From: Methylotuvimicrobium buryatense 5G
Lineage (GTDB): Bacteria; Pseudomonadota; Gammaproteobacteria; Methylococcales; Methylomonadaceae
NCBI RefSeq assembly: GCF_000341735.1
Contig: NZ_KB455575.1
Coordinates: 2,171,286 to 2,235,285, forward strand
Direction: 5' to 3'
DNA: 64,000 nucleotides
This document shows positions 17,263-27,360 of this stretch, piece after piece; position 1 is the first letter of the stretch, and each line of letters begins with the position of its first letter. The position numbers were made by a program, and so were the translations under genes. The notes beneath the pieces are model-generated. The model was not told the origin of the DNA. It made no database searches and saw only the letters and a program-made list of their open reading frames with translations.

Positions 17263-17637
17263 GATTATTCCAGCAATTCCCAATTTGGAGATCAAAAAGG
17301 GTGTGGGGTATGCTTGGCGAGGATGTCGGCAGCAGGGCAGATTTTTGCTCCTCGGCAATTGCTCCTGCATTGCCCTACTACACGCCATCCTTGGCGTAAT
17401 GCAAAATCTGCATTCACGCCATCCTTAGCGCTTGCAGATTTTTGCTCCTCGGCAATTGCTCCTGCATTGCCCTACTACACGCCATCCTTGGCGTAATGCA
17501 AAATCTGCATTCACGCCATCCTTGGCGTTCGAGCTGCCGCCAAGCCCCCATGGATGGGTTTACGGCGTTCCTCGACAGGCATACCCCACACCCTAAAATC
17601 GGCGATACTGCTCAAACTGGGAATTGCTGGGATTATT
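17263..17637. repeat. 375-bp element with long inverted ends and internal duplication
   Basis: The ends are imperfect inverted copies: CAGCAATTCCCAATTTG near 17271 against the complement of CAAACTGGGAATTGCTG near 17613, then GGGTGTGGGGTATGC (about 17299-17313) against GCATACCCCACACCC (about 17579-17593). Between them lies a 97-bp tandem duplication (17338-17531). The element ends exactly at the dsbC stop codon and may supply a transcript-end structure. Confidence 0.75.
17338..17531 (+). repeat. 97-bp direct tandem repeat, two copies
   Basis: Both copies start CAGATTTTTGCTCCTCGGCA and end near CATTCACGCCATCCT; copies begin at 17338 and 17435 and are almost identical. Each copy contains internal inverted pieces (GCAATTGCTCCTGCATTGC and GGCGTAATGCAAAATCTGC). 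Confidence 0.85.
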
Positions 17638-18357
17638 CTATAAACCTTTTTCTTCTCGCAATACTTCAACCAGTTGTTTGGCCGGTAAATAACCCGGATA
17701 TACAGAACCTTGTTCGGTGACGATCATCGGCGTTCCGCGCGCTTCGAAATCGTTACCGAGCTTCATATGCGCATCGACCGGATTGGTACAGGTCTTGGCT
17801 TCGAGGGTTTTCCCTTGTTTGGCTTTGGTCAAAGCATCATTACGATCTTCCGCACACCATACCGAAACAGCTTTAGCATAGGAATCCGACCCCTTCCCTG
17901 CTCTCGGATAAAACAAGTATTGAACCGTAATGCCTTCGGCCATATATTGATCGATCTCGGAATGCAGTTTCCGACAATAACCGCAATCGATATCGGTAAA
18001 AATAAAAACTTTATGCTGACCTAATTTCGGCTTGAACACGATCATTTGATCTTGTCCCAACTTTTCCAACGTATTCTTTCGCGTATTAGCTATTTTAGCT
18101 TCGGTCAAATCGGTTCTAGATTCCAGGTCGATCAAGCGCCCTTGTAATAAATATTTACCGTCATCGGAGACATAAAAGATGGTTGCGCCCGCCGTGACTT
18201 CATAAACTCCCTTCACTTCGGAAGGTTTTATCAATTCGGGGGTGAAATTTGGCATCGACTTTTTCAAAGCCGCTTTGATGGCCGCTTCATCGGCTTGAAC
18301 AACGTTCATGCCTAAAGCCAAGCCAAGCAATACCACTGTTTTAAGTATTTGTTTCAT
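17638..18357 (-). CDS. dsbC: thiol:disulfide interchange protein DsbC
   Basis: 239-residue periplasmic disulfide isomerase. Residues 1-22 are a signal peptide ending VVQA. An N-terminal dimerisation domain (about 23-85) is followed by a thioredoxin fold with active site CGYC (Cys125, Cys128) in FTDIDCGYCRKLH, and a second cysteine pair (VWCAEDR ... AKTCTNP). The cis-proline is in RGTPMIVTEQG. It reshuffles wrong disulfides and is kept reduced by DsbD. Flanked on both sides by palindromic repeats. Confidence 0.95.
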   Translation of the reverse strand: MKQILKTVVLLGLALGMNVVQADEAAIKAALKKSMPNFTPELIKPSEVKGVYEVTAGATIFYVSDDGKYLLQGRLIDLESRTDLTEAKIANTRKNTLEKLGQDQMIVFKPKLGQHKVFIFTDIDCGYCRKLHSEIDQYMAEGITVQYLFYPRAGKGSDSYAKAVSVWCAEDRNDALTKAKQGKTLEAKTCTNPVDAHMKLGNDFEARGTPMIVTEQGSVYPGYLPAKQLVEVLREEKGL

Positions 18358-18538
18358 AACGTTTCCATATATTCAGAATGACTAATGCGTTTGTAGGACT
18401 GTCTACCGAGTGCTTTGTTCATTACCCTATGAAAAATAGAAGTCACTATTCAGCAGTTTTCTATTGGCTTGATGTTGACTGTTGATTTATGCAGACAACC
18501 TGTTAAATCAACAGCCTAAATTATTAACGTACTTTAGG

Positions 18539-18790
18539 ACTTCGTGACAAATAAGTTACTGGAACTGTGAGCTTATAGCGGGTTCGGTATACCCTTTGCT
18601 AGTCAAATTTCGGCATCGGGGTGCCCGTCAAAGGACGCCGTGAATACGTCCATGTAGGCTCTATGACAGCATCCATGCTGCCAAAGCCTTTGCCGAACAC
18701 CCCGACGCCTCCATACGCTAATGCCGAAGTTTGAAGTGCGATAGGTATAACTCGTTTATCAGGCCAAAATTTGACTAGCAAAGGGTATAC
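18539..18790. repeat. composite B-half plus inverted A-type repeat
   Basis: 18539-18590 matches a B-type left arm (TTCGTGACAAATAAGTTACT GGAACTGTG). It joins an A-type element in inverted orientation: CAAATTTCGGCATCGGGGTG, GACGCCGTGAATACGTCCAT and ATGCCGAAGTTTGAAGTGCG. A further end TTTGACTAGCAAAGGGTATA closes it at 18790. 18358-18811 holds no gene. Confidence 0.7.
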
Positions 18791-18811
18791 ATTAAGCTTT
18801 AAGCGGCTTTT

Positions 18812-20164
18812 TCATTGAAACAAACGTTCTAAATCCAAAAATAGAGCCAATACCATCAACGACAGTAGCAACAAAATACCGACCTGTTGTAACGCAACCT
18901 GGAATTTTTCCGAGACGGGACTGCCTTTAATCGCTTCTATCGCAAAAAACAACAAATGACCGCCATCTAAAACCGGAATCGGCAATAAATTAAGCACGCC
19001 AAGACTAATGCTAACTTTCGCTAAGAAAGACAGGAATTCGACAAACCCTCGCTCTGCGGAAAGGCCCGCAAACTGGGCGATACTAATTGGGCCGCTGAGA
19101 TTTTTCACAGAAGCATTACCGAGAATCATCTGACCCATCATTTTGAGTGTTGCGGTACTAAAAAAAATGGTTCTCGAAACAGCCCCCGTCAGAGCCGGCC
19201 AAAGCGGCAAATCATTGCGTACTTGCAACGACGCCATCAAGTCTTCAGGAATTTCAACGGCCGCACCGATTTTACCAACGGTTATGTCGTTTTCGACCAC
19301 TTTTTGAGGCGTTATTTCGAGACTCAATTGCACGCCTTGTCTTTCAATAGTCAGGGCAATGGCAGTTCCGGGCCGGTCCTGCACATACTCGACCCATTGC
19401 ATCCAAGTATTGATCGCCTCACCATTCGCGGCGACGATCAAATCACCGGGCTGTAATCCGGCATCGGCTGCCGGCATGGCTTCCAACACTCGTCCGACGA
19501 CCGGTCTGAGCTGCGGCATCCAAGGCTTGAGACCTAATTTATCGTAAAGTTTATCCGGCTCCCTACGCAATTCTTCAGGAAGGTTAATAAGCCGCGAATG
19601 CTGCTGTTCATCAATGTTTTTTACCGTAACATCGACACTTTCTCGACCGGTCATGGCAGCCGAGAAAATCGACTCAATAACCTCCGCCCAAGTCGCAGTG
19701 TTCTTTTGATTGACCGCTACGATCTCCTCTCCTTCGAGCAAACCGGCTTCGGCGGCAAGCGTATCCGGCTCAACATGACCGATAATCGGACGTAAGCCGG
19801 TTTCACCGATGAACAATACGATCCAGAAAAACAGCACGGCTAGCATTAAATTGAATAATGGTCCGGCCGCGACAATCGCCGACCGCGCCCACAATGGCTG
19901 ACGGTTGAATGCGAAAGGCAAATCTTCGTCGGCCACCTTGCCTTCGCGTTCGTCAACCATTTTGACATAGCCGCCTAGAGGTATTGCCGAGATGGCATAT
20001 TCGGTCGACGCAGGCGATTTCTGATAAGACCATATGACCTTGCCGAACCCGACCGAAAACTTTAGCACTTTGACGCCGGTTTTACGCGCGACCCAAAAAT
20101 GACCGAATTCATGAAACGAAACCAGAATACCGATCGCGACAATAAAATAAAACAGCGTACTCAT
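18812..20164 (-). CDS. rseP: RIP metalloprotease RseP
   Basis: 450-residue inner-membrane site-2 protease that cuts anti-sigma factor RseA within the membrane during envelope stress. The zinc site HEFGH is at 18-22 and the second motif LDGGH near 399. Two PDZ domains lie between (about 125-200 and 210-290), and hydrophobic segments at both ends and around 97-118 form the membrane core. It is the last gene of the minus-strand cluster from rpsB; the usual next gene, bamA, is replaced by repeats and dsbC. Confidence 0.97.
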   Translation of the reverse strand: MSTLFYFIVAIGILVSFHEFGHFWVARKTGVKVLKFSVGFGKVIWSYQKSPASTEYAISAIPLGGYVKMVDEREGKVADEDLPFAFNRQPLWARSAIVAAGPLFNLMLAVLFFWIVLFIGETGLRPIIGHVEPDTLAAEAGLLEGEEIVAVNQKNTATWAEVIESIFSAAMTGRESVDVTVKNIDEQQHSRLINLPEELRREPDKLYDKLGLKPWMPQLRPVVGRVLEAMPAADAGLQPGDLIVAANGEAINTWMQWVEYVQDRPGTAIALTIERQGVQLSLEITPQKVVENDITVGKIGAAVEIPEDLMASLQVRNDLPLWPALTGAVSRTIFFSTATLKMMGQMILGNASVKNLSGPISIAQFAGLSAERGFVEFLSFLAKVSISLGVLNLLPIPVLDGGHLLFFAIEAIKGSPVSEKFQVALQQVGILLLLSLMVLALFLDLERLFQ

Positions 20165-20172
20165 TAATCCGG

Positions 20173-21357
20173 TTAATGCTTAAGTTCTTCGACGATACGC
20201 TCAGCCACTTCCCGGGCTTTGCTATCGGCAGCCAAAACAATATCCAGCGTATCCGCCGGATCGGCTTCGAATTGACACATGCTCCGTTCAATGATGAAAG
20301 GAATGTCGGTAAAACGAACTTTCTCGTCTAAAAAGGCAGCAACCGCGATTTCATTGGCTGCATTTAACACAGCCGGCATGATCCCGCCTGCCTCGACGGC
20401 TTCGATAGCCAAGCGCAAACAAGGGAAACGCTGAAGATCGGGCTGTTCGAAATCCATATGTTTAACGTCGAATATATTAAGCGGTGCAGCACCGGAGTCG
20501 AAGCGTTCCGGCCACGCCATCGCATGCGCAATGGGTATTCGCATATCGGGATTACCCATTTGCGCCAACACAGTGCCGTCGACATAATCGACCATCGAAT
20601 GAATCACGCTTTGCGGATGGATCACCACCTGAATTTTGTCCGGCGACATATTGAATAATAAACAGGCTTCAATCAATTCAAGCCCTTTATTCATCATCGT
20701 CGCAGAATCAACCGAAATCTTGCGCCCCATATCCCAATTGGGATGCGCGACGGCTTGATCCGGAGTAACATCAACCAACTCTTCTACCGGCTTAGTTCTG
20801 AACGGGCCGCCCGAGGCAGTCAACAAAATACGCCTCGCTTCCTTGGCTTCTTGACCCGCACAGTAATCAGCCGGCATGCATTGAAAAATCGCATTATGCT
20901 CGCTATCGATCGGCAGCAAATGCGCGCCGGACTCGGAGACTGCTTTCATAAAAATATCGCCGGACATCACCAACGCTTCTTTATTTGCCAGCAATACGGT
21001 TTTACCGGCTTTAGCAGCTGCCAAAGTTGGTAATAAACCAGCCGCGCCGACGATTGCCGCCATTACCGAATCGACACTATCCAATGTGGCCACTTGCTGC
21101 AACGATTCGGCTCCCGATAATACCTTAATATCGGATACCGGCGATGTAGCAATGCGCTCTGCAAATTGTTTAGCCTTATCTTCATCAACCACGACAACAT
21201 AGCCAGGACGATGGACGATGCATTGATCGTACAATAAATCGATATTATTGTTCGCGGTCAGCGCAACGACTCTATACCGATTCGGATGACGAGCCGCGAC
21301 ATCCAACGTGCTGACACCGATGGAACCGGTTGCTCCCAGTATGCAAATACCTTTCAT
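20173..21357 (-). CDS. dxr: 1-deoxy-D-xylulose 5-phosphate reductoisomerase
   Basis: 394-residue NADPH enzyme of the MEP pathway; converts DXP to 2-C-methyl-D-erythritol 4-phosphate for isoprenoids such as ubiquinone, undecaprenol and carotenoids/hopanoids. Seen are the N-terminal [13 protein letters not shown], the NKEALV block, [11 protein letters not shown] with metal and substrate ligands, and SASGGPFR-like [12 protein letters not shown]. Start ATG at 21357 overlaps the cdsA stop by one base (TAATG), indicating translational coupling. Confidence 0.97.
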   Translation of the reverse strand: MKGICILGATGSIGVSTLDVAARHPNRYRVVALTANNNIDLLYDQCIVHRPGYVVVVDEDKAKQFAERIATSPVSDIKVLSGAESLQQVATLDSVDSVMAAIVGAAGLLPTLAAAKAGKTVLLANKEALVMSGDIFMKAVSESGAHLLPIDSEHNAIFQCMPADYCAGQEAKEARRILLTASGGPFRTKPVEELVDVTPDQAVAHPNWDMGRKISVDSATMMNKGLELIEACLLFNMSPDKIQVVIHPQSVIHSMVDYVDGTVLAQMGNPDMRIPIAHAMAWPERFDSGAAPLNIFDVKHMDFEQPDLQRFPCLRLAIEAVEAGGIMPAVLNAANEIAVAAFLDEKVRFTDIPFIIERSMCQFEADPADTLDIVLAADSKAREVAERIVEELKH

Positions 21358-22226
21358 TAAAATAACTCTCTAATCAGCAGAATACCGGCATAGAAAAACG
21401 GAATAGCGGCCACCAAGCTATCGATCCTATCTAACAAACCACCATGTCCCGGCAAGATAGAGCCTGTATCCTTAACGCCCTGCTGCCGTTTTACCAGACT
21501 AAAAAATAGATCGCCGTATATCGAAATCAAAACGGTCAAGACCGACAACAAAACAAAGTCAGAGCCGATCATCAAATTAAACCCGAATACCAAACTCAAA
21601 ACGATTGCACTGACAACGGCGCTTCCCAAGGCACCATAAAATCCCGCCATGGTTTTGCCCGGACTGATTTCGGGAGCTAGCTTGGTAGCGCCGAATTTTT
21701 TGCCGACAAAATAGGCCGTAATATCGGCAATCCAAATCAGCAGCAGAAAATACATCACCATATCGGCGCCGTAAAATGCGCGCATACGATATAAAAACAT
21801 CCACGCAAAAAACAGAATCAACCAGCCGGTCAAGCCCTTATAAACAGTTTTTAATTCAAGTTTCAGTAACGCATCCGACGCATTCCTGATCAGAAACATC
21901 ACCACTACCCAAAATAAAACCGGTAAAATAACCAGCCATTCCAATAAACCGGACTGCGCCCTAACTTCCGGCCAATCGAAAATTTGCGCCAATACTTCCA
22001 GAAAATAAGTCCAAAAGTAAACACCGCCCATCGGCAGAATGAGTAGGGCAAGAAATAAAATCCGCATCAATGGACTGTCAATACCGGTTAAGCCTGTCCA
22101 CTCCCATGCGGCAACCAACATAACCAGGGCAACAACCAGAGTGAAATAAGGTATTGGCAATAAATAAACGGCCAACACGACCAATGGCGCAAGAATCAGA
22201 GCCGTAATAATTCGCTGTAGTAACAT
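21357..22226 (-). CDS. cdsA: phosphatidate cytidylyltransferase
   Basis: 289-residue multi-pass inner-membrane protein that makes CDP-diacylglycerol from phosphatidate and CTP, the branch point of phospholipid synthesis. The C-terminal family signature is visible as [29 protein letters not shown]; about eight hydrophobic segments precede it. It sits between uppS and dxr and overlaps dxr by one base. Confidence 0.96.
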   Translation of the reverse strand: MLLQRIITALILAPLVVLAVYLLPIPYFTLVVALVMLVAAWEWTGLTGIDSPLMRILFLALLILPMGGVYFWTYFLEVLAQIFDWPEVRAQSGLLEWLVILPVLFWVVVMFLIRNASDALLKLELKTVYKGLTGWLILFFAWMFLYRMRAFYGADMVMYFLLLIWIADITAYFVGKKFGATKLAPEISPGKTMAGFYGALGSAVVSAIVLSLVFGFNLMIGSDFVLLSVLTVLISIYGDLFFSLVKRQQGVKDTGSILPGHGGLLDRIDSLVAAIPFFYAGILLIRELF

Positions 22227-22253
22227 TTTATAATTATTTTCAAGTCAATTGAG

Positions 22254-23018
22254 TTAGAGGGTAACCGCTTTATTGAGGATTTGCTCGCCGGTATGCCCGA
22301 AACGCCTTTGCCGAGTTCTAAAGCTTACGATAGCTTCCTCCAGCGATTGCCGATTAAAGTCGGGCCATAAGGTCGGCGTGAAATATAGTTCGGTATAAGC
22401 TAACTGCCAGAGCAAAAAATTACTGACCCGTTGTTCACCACCGGTTCTGATGAATAAATCCGGTTCGGGCAAATCGGCGGTTGATAGATGTTGAGCGATT
22501 AGTGTCTCATCGATTTCTTGCCCGTCGAGTTCGCCGCTTTTAATTTTTACAGCTATTTTTTTAAACGCTTCAGACATATCCCACCGCCCACCGTAATTGG
22601 CCGCAATCACCAAAGTCAAACCACTATTATCGCGGGTTTGAGCCTCGCCTTCGGTAATTTTAGCCTGCAATTTTTCGGAAAAAGCCTTTCGTTCGCCGAT
22701 AAACCTTAAACGAATGTTGTTCCGATGCAACTTATTAACCTCTCTTTGCAAGGTCGAAATAAACAAGTTCATCAACATCGACACTTCGGACTCCGGCCGA
22801 CGCCAATTTTCGCTGCTGAAAGCGAATAATGACAATACTTCGATATTCGCTTCGGCGCAATACTCAACAATGGCTCTAACCGCCTTGACACCGGCTTGAT
22901 GCCCCATTGCACGAGGCATATGCCTTTGTTGCGCCCAACGCCCGTTACCATCCATGATGATTGCGATATGGCGAGGGTTTGGGTTCAAGTCCGGAAGCGT
23001 TTCGAGTTCTGCAGACAT
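22254..23018 (-). CDS. uppS: undecaprenyl diphosphate synthase
   Basis: 254-residue cis-prenyltransferase that builds the C55 carrier lipid for peptidoglycan and O-antigen. Motifs HIAIIMDGNGRWAQ, LSLFAFSSENWRRP and DLFIRTGGEQRVSNFLLWQ contain the catalytic Asp and the Arg residues for diphosphate binding. The ATG at 23018 is chosen because GGAG lies eight bases upstream. Next to cdsA and frr in the core cluster. Confidence 0.96.
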   Translation of the reverse strand: MSAELETLPDLNPNPRHIAIIMDGNGRWAQQRHMPRAMGHQAGVKAVRAIVEYCAEANIEVLSLFAFSSENWRRPESEVSMLMNLFISTLQREVNKLHRNNIRLRFIGERKAFSEKLQAKITEGEAQTRDNSGLTLVIAANYGGRWDMSEAFKKIAVKIKSGELDGQEIDETLIAQHLSTADLPEPDLFIRTGGEQRVSNFLLWQLAYTELYFTPTLWPDFNRQSLEEAIVSFRTRQRRFGHTGEQILNKAVTL

Positions 23019-23030
23019 CAATCTACTCCA

Positions 23031-23588
23031 TTAAATAGACATTAAGTCCGCTTCTTTTTCTTCCAAGTGCTTCTCTATTTCTTTGATGTATTGGTCGGTC
23101 AACTTTTGAATTTTATCTTCGGCCGCGCGAGCTTCATCCTCGGATATCATTTTTTCTTTTAACGCGTCTTTGATATCGGAATTGGCATCGCGGCGAATAT
23201 TTCGTATCGCTACTCGTCCATTCTCGGCTTCTTGTTTTACGACCTTGACCAGATCGCGGCGACGCTCCTCGGTTAACGGCGGTAACGGGATACGAATCAC
23301 ATTACCATTCGAGGAAGGGTTAAGTCCTAAGTCGGAAGCCATTATCGCTTTTTCGACGGCCTTAACCATGGTTTTCTCCCATGGTGTAACCGTCAAAGTC
23401 CGAGAGTCCTCGGTCGCTACGTTCGCTACCTGAGAAAGCGGTGTATCGACACCATAATACGGAACAGTAATTTGATCCAATAGGCTCGGATGCGCCCGGC
23501 CTGTTCTGATTTTGGTAAATTCGTGCCTCAGCGCTTCGACACTTTTGCCCATTCGCTTAGCCGCATCTTGTTGAATATCGCTTATCAT
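23031..23588 (-). CDS. frr: ribosome recycling factor
   Basis: 185-residue two-domain protein that splits post-termination ribosomes with [16 protein letters not shown]-like [22 protein letters not shown] and the C-terminal helix ending [15 protein letters not shown] are characteristic. Its ATG overlaps the pyrH stop by four bases (ATGA). Confidence 0.97.
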   Translation of the reverse strand: MISDIQQDAAKRMGKSVEALRHEFTKIRTGRAHPSLLDQITVPYYGVDTPLSQVANVATEDSRTLTVTPWEKTMVKAVEKAIMASDLGLNPSSNGNVIRIPLPPLTEERRRDLVKVVKQEAENGRVAIRNIRRDANSDIKDALKEKMISEDEARAAEDKIQKLTDQYIKEIEKHLEEKEADLMSI

Positions 23589-24313
23589 GCTTGTGTTCCT
23601 CGTTCAATCAGTGAGCCGATATCTTCGCCCTGCATCAGCCGCATTATTGCGCCTTGTTCAAAAATATTCATCACGCGCATCGGCAAGTTGTTATCCCGGC
23701 ACAATACCAATGCTGTGGCATCCATGACGTTTAAGCGTTGATCCAACGCTTCGTCATAGGTCAATCGCGGATAAAATCGAGCATCCTTGACCTTTTCGGG
23801 ATCGGCCGAATAAACACCCTTAACCTTGGTTGCCTTAATCATCAACTGAGCATTGATCTCAATCGCCCGCAGACTGGCTGCCGAATCCGTAGTAAAAAAC
23901 GGATTTCCGGTTCCAGCCGCAAATATCACAACCCGACCTTTTTCCAGATGCCTAACTGCTCTGCGGCGAATAAAATCTTCGCACACTTGATTAATCTTTA
24001 ATGCGGACATCACTCGCACTTGCATGCCTAAATATTCCAAAGCATCCTGCATCGCCAACGCATTGATTACCGTAGCAAGCATGCCCATTTGATCGCCGGT
24101 CACTCGATCGAGGCCCTCGGAAGCTTTTTGCGCGCCGCGCAAAATATTGCCGCCCCCGACAACTAGCCCAACCTGTATCCCAGCATCACATAACTCTTTA
24201 ATTTCGCCGGCCAAGCGCTTCAGGATATCGGCATCGATACTGCCGCCCTTTTCGCTCATTAAAGCTTCACCGCTTAGTTTCAATAAAATTCGCTGGCAGA
24301 TTAAATTTGTCAT
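23585..24313 (-). CDS. pyrH: uridylate kinase
   Basis: 242-residue UMP kinase of the amino-acid kinase fold. [22 protein letters not shown] and the UMP/ATP site [16 protein letters not shown] are intact. It makes UDP for nucleic acid and envelope precursors; GTP-activated and UTP-inhibited in proteobacteria. Overlaps frr by four bases. Confidence 0.97.
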   Translation of the reverse strand: MTNLICQRILLKLSGEALMSEKGGSIDADILKRLAGEIKELCDAGIQVGLVVGGGNILRGAQKASEGLDRVTGDQMGMLATVINALAMQDALEYLGMQVRVMSALKINQVCEDFIRRRAVRHLEKGRVVIFAAGTGNPFFTTDSAASLRAIEINAQLMIKATKVKGVYSADPEKVKDARFYPRLTYDEALDQRLNVMDATALVLCRDNNLPMRVMNIFEQGAIMRLMQGEDIGSLIERGTQA

Positions 24314-24490
24314 TATTGATTTTCAAGTTAGGGAATAGTTAATTTTAGTAAACCTTTCCCGCATCTAAGCCCGCCTTCAATTTCCATAGCAATAACGAGG
24401 CGTGGCTTGCATTCCTATTTCGAAAATAACCGATGCGAGAAAGGATACTTCCGAATTAACGTTTCATAATCCACTCGGAGTATAAAAACG

Positions 24491-24513
24491 AATCCCCGGA
24501 TAAACCGGGGATT
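24491..24513 (-). terminator. terminator-like hairpin after tsf
   Basis: On the minus strand AATCCCCGG and CCGGGGATT form a 9-bp stem with a 5-base loop, followed by CGTTTTTATA. It lies 4 bases past the tsf stop and before the 177-bp gap to pyrH, so pyrH probably has its own promoter in addition to readthrough. Confidence 0.8.
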
Positions 24514-24516
24514 GAA

Positions 24517-25398
24517 TTATGAGCCTCTGACTTGCGCCATGACTTCTTCGGCAAAATTTTCTTCTTTTTTCTCGATACCCTCACCAACTTCGAATCGGGT
24601 AAAGCGAATAACGGCATTACCTTTGGACTTAACCAATTCGCCGACAGTGACTTTGTCATCTTTAACGAAAGGCTGACCCAATAAGGTAACTTCGGCAAGA
24701 AACTTTTTGATTCTTCCACTCACCATTTTTTCGATAATCTCGGCCGGCTTACCACTTTCCAAAGCTTGCGCGGAAAAAATTTCTTTTTCTTTCTCAATCG
24801 CTTCCTGAGAAACTTGATCTTCTGAAACGCAAGCCGGATTGATTGCCGCAACGTGCATCGCAATGTCCTTACCTAATGCGTCATCGGCTTTTTGCAACGC
24901 GACTAATACGCCGATCTTACTGCCGTGCAAGTAACAAGCAGCACCGCCGTCGGTCAAATTGTATTTTTCAAAACGTCTAATCGCGATATTTTCACCCAGT
25001 TTTGATATCAGTTCGCGGCGAACCTCGTCGATCGTCTTGCCGTTTGGCAGTTTCAGGTCCAACACTTGCTCGGGTGTTTGCACATCCGCGTTTAAGATAG
25101 CGTCGGTAACATTGTTGACGAAATTGACGAAATCGTCACCCTTCGCAACGAAATCAGTTTCGCAATTGATGTCGGCTATCGCCGCTGTTTTAGCATCATC
25201 GCTGACTTTTACGCCCACCACGCCTTCCGCTGCGGTACGTCCGGATTTTTTATCGGCTTTTGCTAAACCGGCTTTACGCATATTTTCGATAGCGATATCC
25301 AGATCGCCGTTTGCTTCGACCAATGCTTTTTTGCATTCCATCATACCGGAACCGGTTCTTTCCCGCAGTTCCTTAACCATTGCAGCTGATATGCTCAT
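24517..25398 (-). CDS. tsf: elongation factor Ts
   Basis: 293-residue guanine-nucleotide exchange factor for EF-Tu. The N-terminal UBA-like domain has VKELRERTGSGMMECKKALVE, and the EF-Tu-contacting TDFVAKGDDF motif is near residue 80. Length is in the usual range. Follows rpsB after a 115-bp gap carrying a hairpin. Confidence 0.97.
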   Translation of the reverse strand: MSISAAMVKELRERTGSGMMECKKALVEANGDLDIAIENMRKAGLAKADKKSGRTAAEGVVGVKVSDDAKTAAIADINCETDFVAKGDDFVNFVNNVTDAILNADVQTPEQVLDLKLPNGKTIDEVRRELISKLGENIAIRRFEKYNLTDGGAACYLHGSKIGVLVALQKADDALGKDIAMHVAAINPACVSEDQVSQEAIEKEKEIFSAQALESGKPAEIIEKMVSGRIKKFLAEVTLLGQPFVKDDKVTVGELVKSKGNAVIRFTRFEVGEGIEKKEENFAEEVMAQVRGS

Positions 25399-25427
25399 TT
25401 CTCGTTTTTCCTCTTTATTCTTAACTA

Positions 25428-25455
25428 TAAAAAACGCCTCCTGTTAGGAGGCGCT
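25428..25455 (-). terminator. attenuator/terminator hairpin between rpsB and tsf
   Basis: On the minus strand CGCCTCC, loop TAACA, GGAGGCG, then TTTTTTATAG. It has the form of a rho-independent terminator but sits between two normally cotranscribed genes, so it may reduce tsf expression relative to rpsB. Confidence 0.8.
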
Positions 25456-25513
25456 TTTCAGTTCAATGCGCCATTGCATTCGAAGAGCTAATTGCCCTTC
25501 ACCGCACCGGCGC

Positions 25514-26266
25514 TTACTCTGCGCTTGCTTCGACCTCTGATTCCTCAACAAAATCATCAGCCTGAGCCGATAAGCTCAATGTCGCGGATTTTGCTTCCAA
25601 CACTGCATCCGCTACGGACTCGCAGTAAAGTTTAACCGCTCGAATGGAATCGTCATTCCCCGGTATGATGTAATCAACGCTTTCAGGAGAATTGTTCGAA
25701 TCGACGATACCTACTACAGGAATGCCCAGTTTTTTCGCTTCGCCGATCGCGTTTTTCTCATAGCCGACATCCAAGATGAACAATACGTCGGGCACGCCTT
25801 TCATATCCTTAATGCCGCCCAAGCTGCGTTCGAGCTTTTCCAATTCACGCTCCATACCGAGCGCTTCTTTTTTGCTAAATTTATGATATAGCGTTCCGTC
25901 CGCCTTCATCGCTTCCAATTCTTTCAGACGATTGATCGATTTTTTGATCGTTTTGAAATTTGTCAGCATGCCGCCCAACCAACGATGATCGACGTACGGC
26001 ATTCCGCAACGCTTCGCTTCTTCGGCGACTGCTTTACGGGCTGCTTTTTTGGTGCCGACAAACAGGATAGTACCTTTGTTTGCGGACATTTGACCCAGAT
26101 AGTTCATTGCATCGTTAAACAATGGAAGCGATTTCTCGAGGTTGATAATATGAATCTTGTTACGGGCCCCAAACAGGTAATTAGCCATCTTGGGATTCCA
26201 GTAACGAGTTTGATGTCCGAAATGAACACCTGCTTCCAACATTTGACGCATTGACACTGCTGCCAT
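25514..26266 (-). CDS. rpsB: 30S ribosomal protein S2
   Basis: 250-residue S2 protein. Starts [22 protein letters not shown] after MAAVS; RNA-binding and coiled-coil stretch near 105-140. C-terminal acidic tail ([14 protein letters not shown]) is typical. The ATG at 26266 is preceded by AGGAGAAAAAA. First gene of the minus-strand cluster, divergent from map. Confidence 0.98.
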   Translation of the reverse strand: MAAVSMRQMLEAGVHFGHQTRYWNPKMANYLFGARNKIHIINLEKSLPLFNDAMNYLGQMSANKGTILFVGTKKAARKAVAEEAKRCGMPYVDHRWLGGMLTNFKTIKKSINRLKELEAMKADGTLYHKFSKKEALGMERELEKLERSLGGIKDMKGVPDVLFILDVGYEKNAIGEAKKLGIPVVGIVDSNNSPESVDYIIPGNDDSIRAVKLYCESVADAVLEAKSATLSLSAQADDFVEESEVEASAE

Positions 26267-26421
26267 TTTTTTCTCCTAAGGATTATGTGAAACTTAACGT
26301 TTCGTTGGGTTACGCCTCCGCCTGCCCGCCTTGACAACCCCTCCTTCAAATTAATCAAGAAAGGCACCCTACCAAGCGTGTCGACAAACGTGAGTATTTA
26401 AAACACAAAAATGAACTTGCC

Positions 26422-26450
26422 TTTATATCATAATTAGATTTCAACAACAA
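26422..26450 (-). promoter_or_regulatory. candidate sigma-70 promoter for rpsB-tsf
   Basis: On the minus strand TTGTTG (26445-26450), a 17-base spacer and TATAAA (26422-26427) give a plausible -35/-10 pair about 155 bases upstream of rpsB. No other good pair was noticed in the 26267-26595 gap, which otherwise holds no gene. The long leader would leave room for S2 autoregulation, known in E. coli. Confidence 0.4.
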
Positions 26451-26595
26451 TTAATTCTCTGCTAAACTGGCAGAACTTCTTCTCTCTCCCAAGTCTTTCA
26501 ATTACTGCAACCTCCAACACTTATCAACTCCTTAACGAGTTTGTTCAATCAAACCCGTTATACTAGCTTCCTTGCCAACAAACAGCCGTCAAATC

Positions 26596-27360
26596 ATGGG
26601 TATCATCATAAAAACACCAAGTGAAATCGATAAAATGCGCGTCGCCGGCAAGCTCGCCGCCGAAGTACTGGAAATGATCGAACCGCATGTTGTACCGGGC
26701 GTCACCACCGATGAGCTTAATCAGATTTGCCACGACTATATTGTCGACGTTCAACATGCAATCCCGGCACCGCTTAATTACCACGGATTCCCTAAATCGA
26801 TATGCACTTCAATCAACCAGCAAGTGTGCCACGGCATACCTGGCAATAAAAAATTAAAAAGTGGCGATATCGTGAATATCGACATCACAGTCATCAAAGA
26901 CAACTATCACGGCGACACCAGCAAAATGTTTTGCGTAGGCGAAGTAAGCCCTCATGCCAAGCGCCTTGTTAAAATGACTCAAGAAGCACTATACCGGGGT
27001 ATCGAACAGGTCATACCAGGCGCAACCTTAGGCGATATCGGTCACGCAATACAAAAATTCGCCGAATCCAATCGATTTTCCGTCGTACGAGAATTTTGCG
27101 GTCACGGCATAGGCCAAAAATTTCATGAAGAACCGCAAGTGCTGCACTACGGCAAACCGGGAGAAGGCATTTTACTTGAAGCCGGCATGATTATCACGAT
27201 AGAACCAATGCTTAATCTAGGCAAGCGTCACGTTAAGGTATTAGCGGACGGCTGGACTGCGGTTACCAAAGACCACAGCCTATCGGCGCAGTGGGAGCAT
27301 ACTATCCTAGTCACTGACCACGGCCACGAAATCCTGACATTGAGACAGGAGGAAATGTGA
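26596..27360 (+). CDS. map: methionine aminopeptidase, type I
   Basis: 254-residue enzyme that removes initiator Met from nascent proteins. Starts MGIIIKTPSEIDKMRVAGKL. Metal ligands are in VNIDITVIKDNYHGD, GHGIGQKFHEEP and ITIEPML. Start ATG at 26596 fits the family N-terminus better than an upstream TTG at 26572. Divergent from rpsB, as in many gammaproteobacteria, and its stop overlaps the glnD start. Confidence 0.96.
   Translation: MGIIIKTPSEIDKMRVAGKLAAEVLEMIEPHVVPGVTTDELNQICHDYIVDVQHAIPAPLNYHGFPKSICTSINQQVCHGIPGNKKLKSGDIVNIDITVIKDNYHGDTSKMFCVGEVSPHAKRLVKMTQEALYRGIEQVIPGATLGDIGHAIQKFAESNRFSVVREFCGHGIGQKFHEEPQVLHYGKPGEGILLEAGMIITIEPMLNLGKRHVKVLADGWTAVTKDHSLSAQWEHTILVTDHGHEILTLRQEEM

Noticed and set aside
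17338-17531. Possible CRISPR array
   Set aside because: Two adjacent 97-bp units with no unique spacers; a tandem duplication inside a repeat element.
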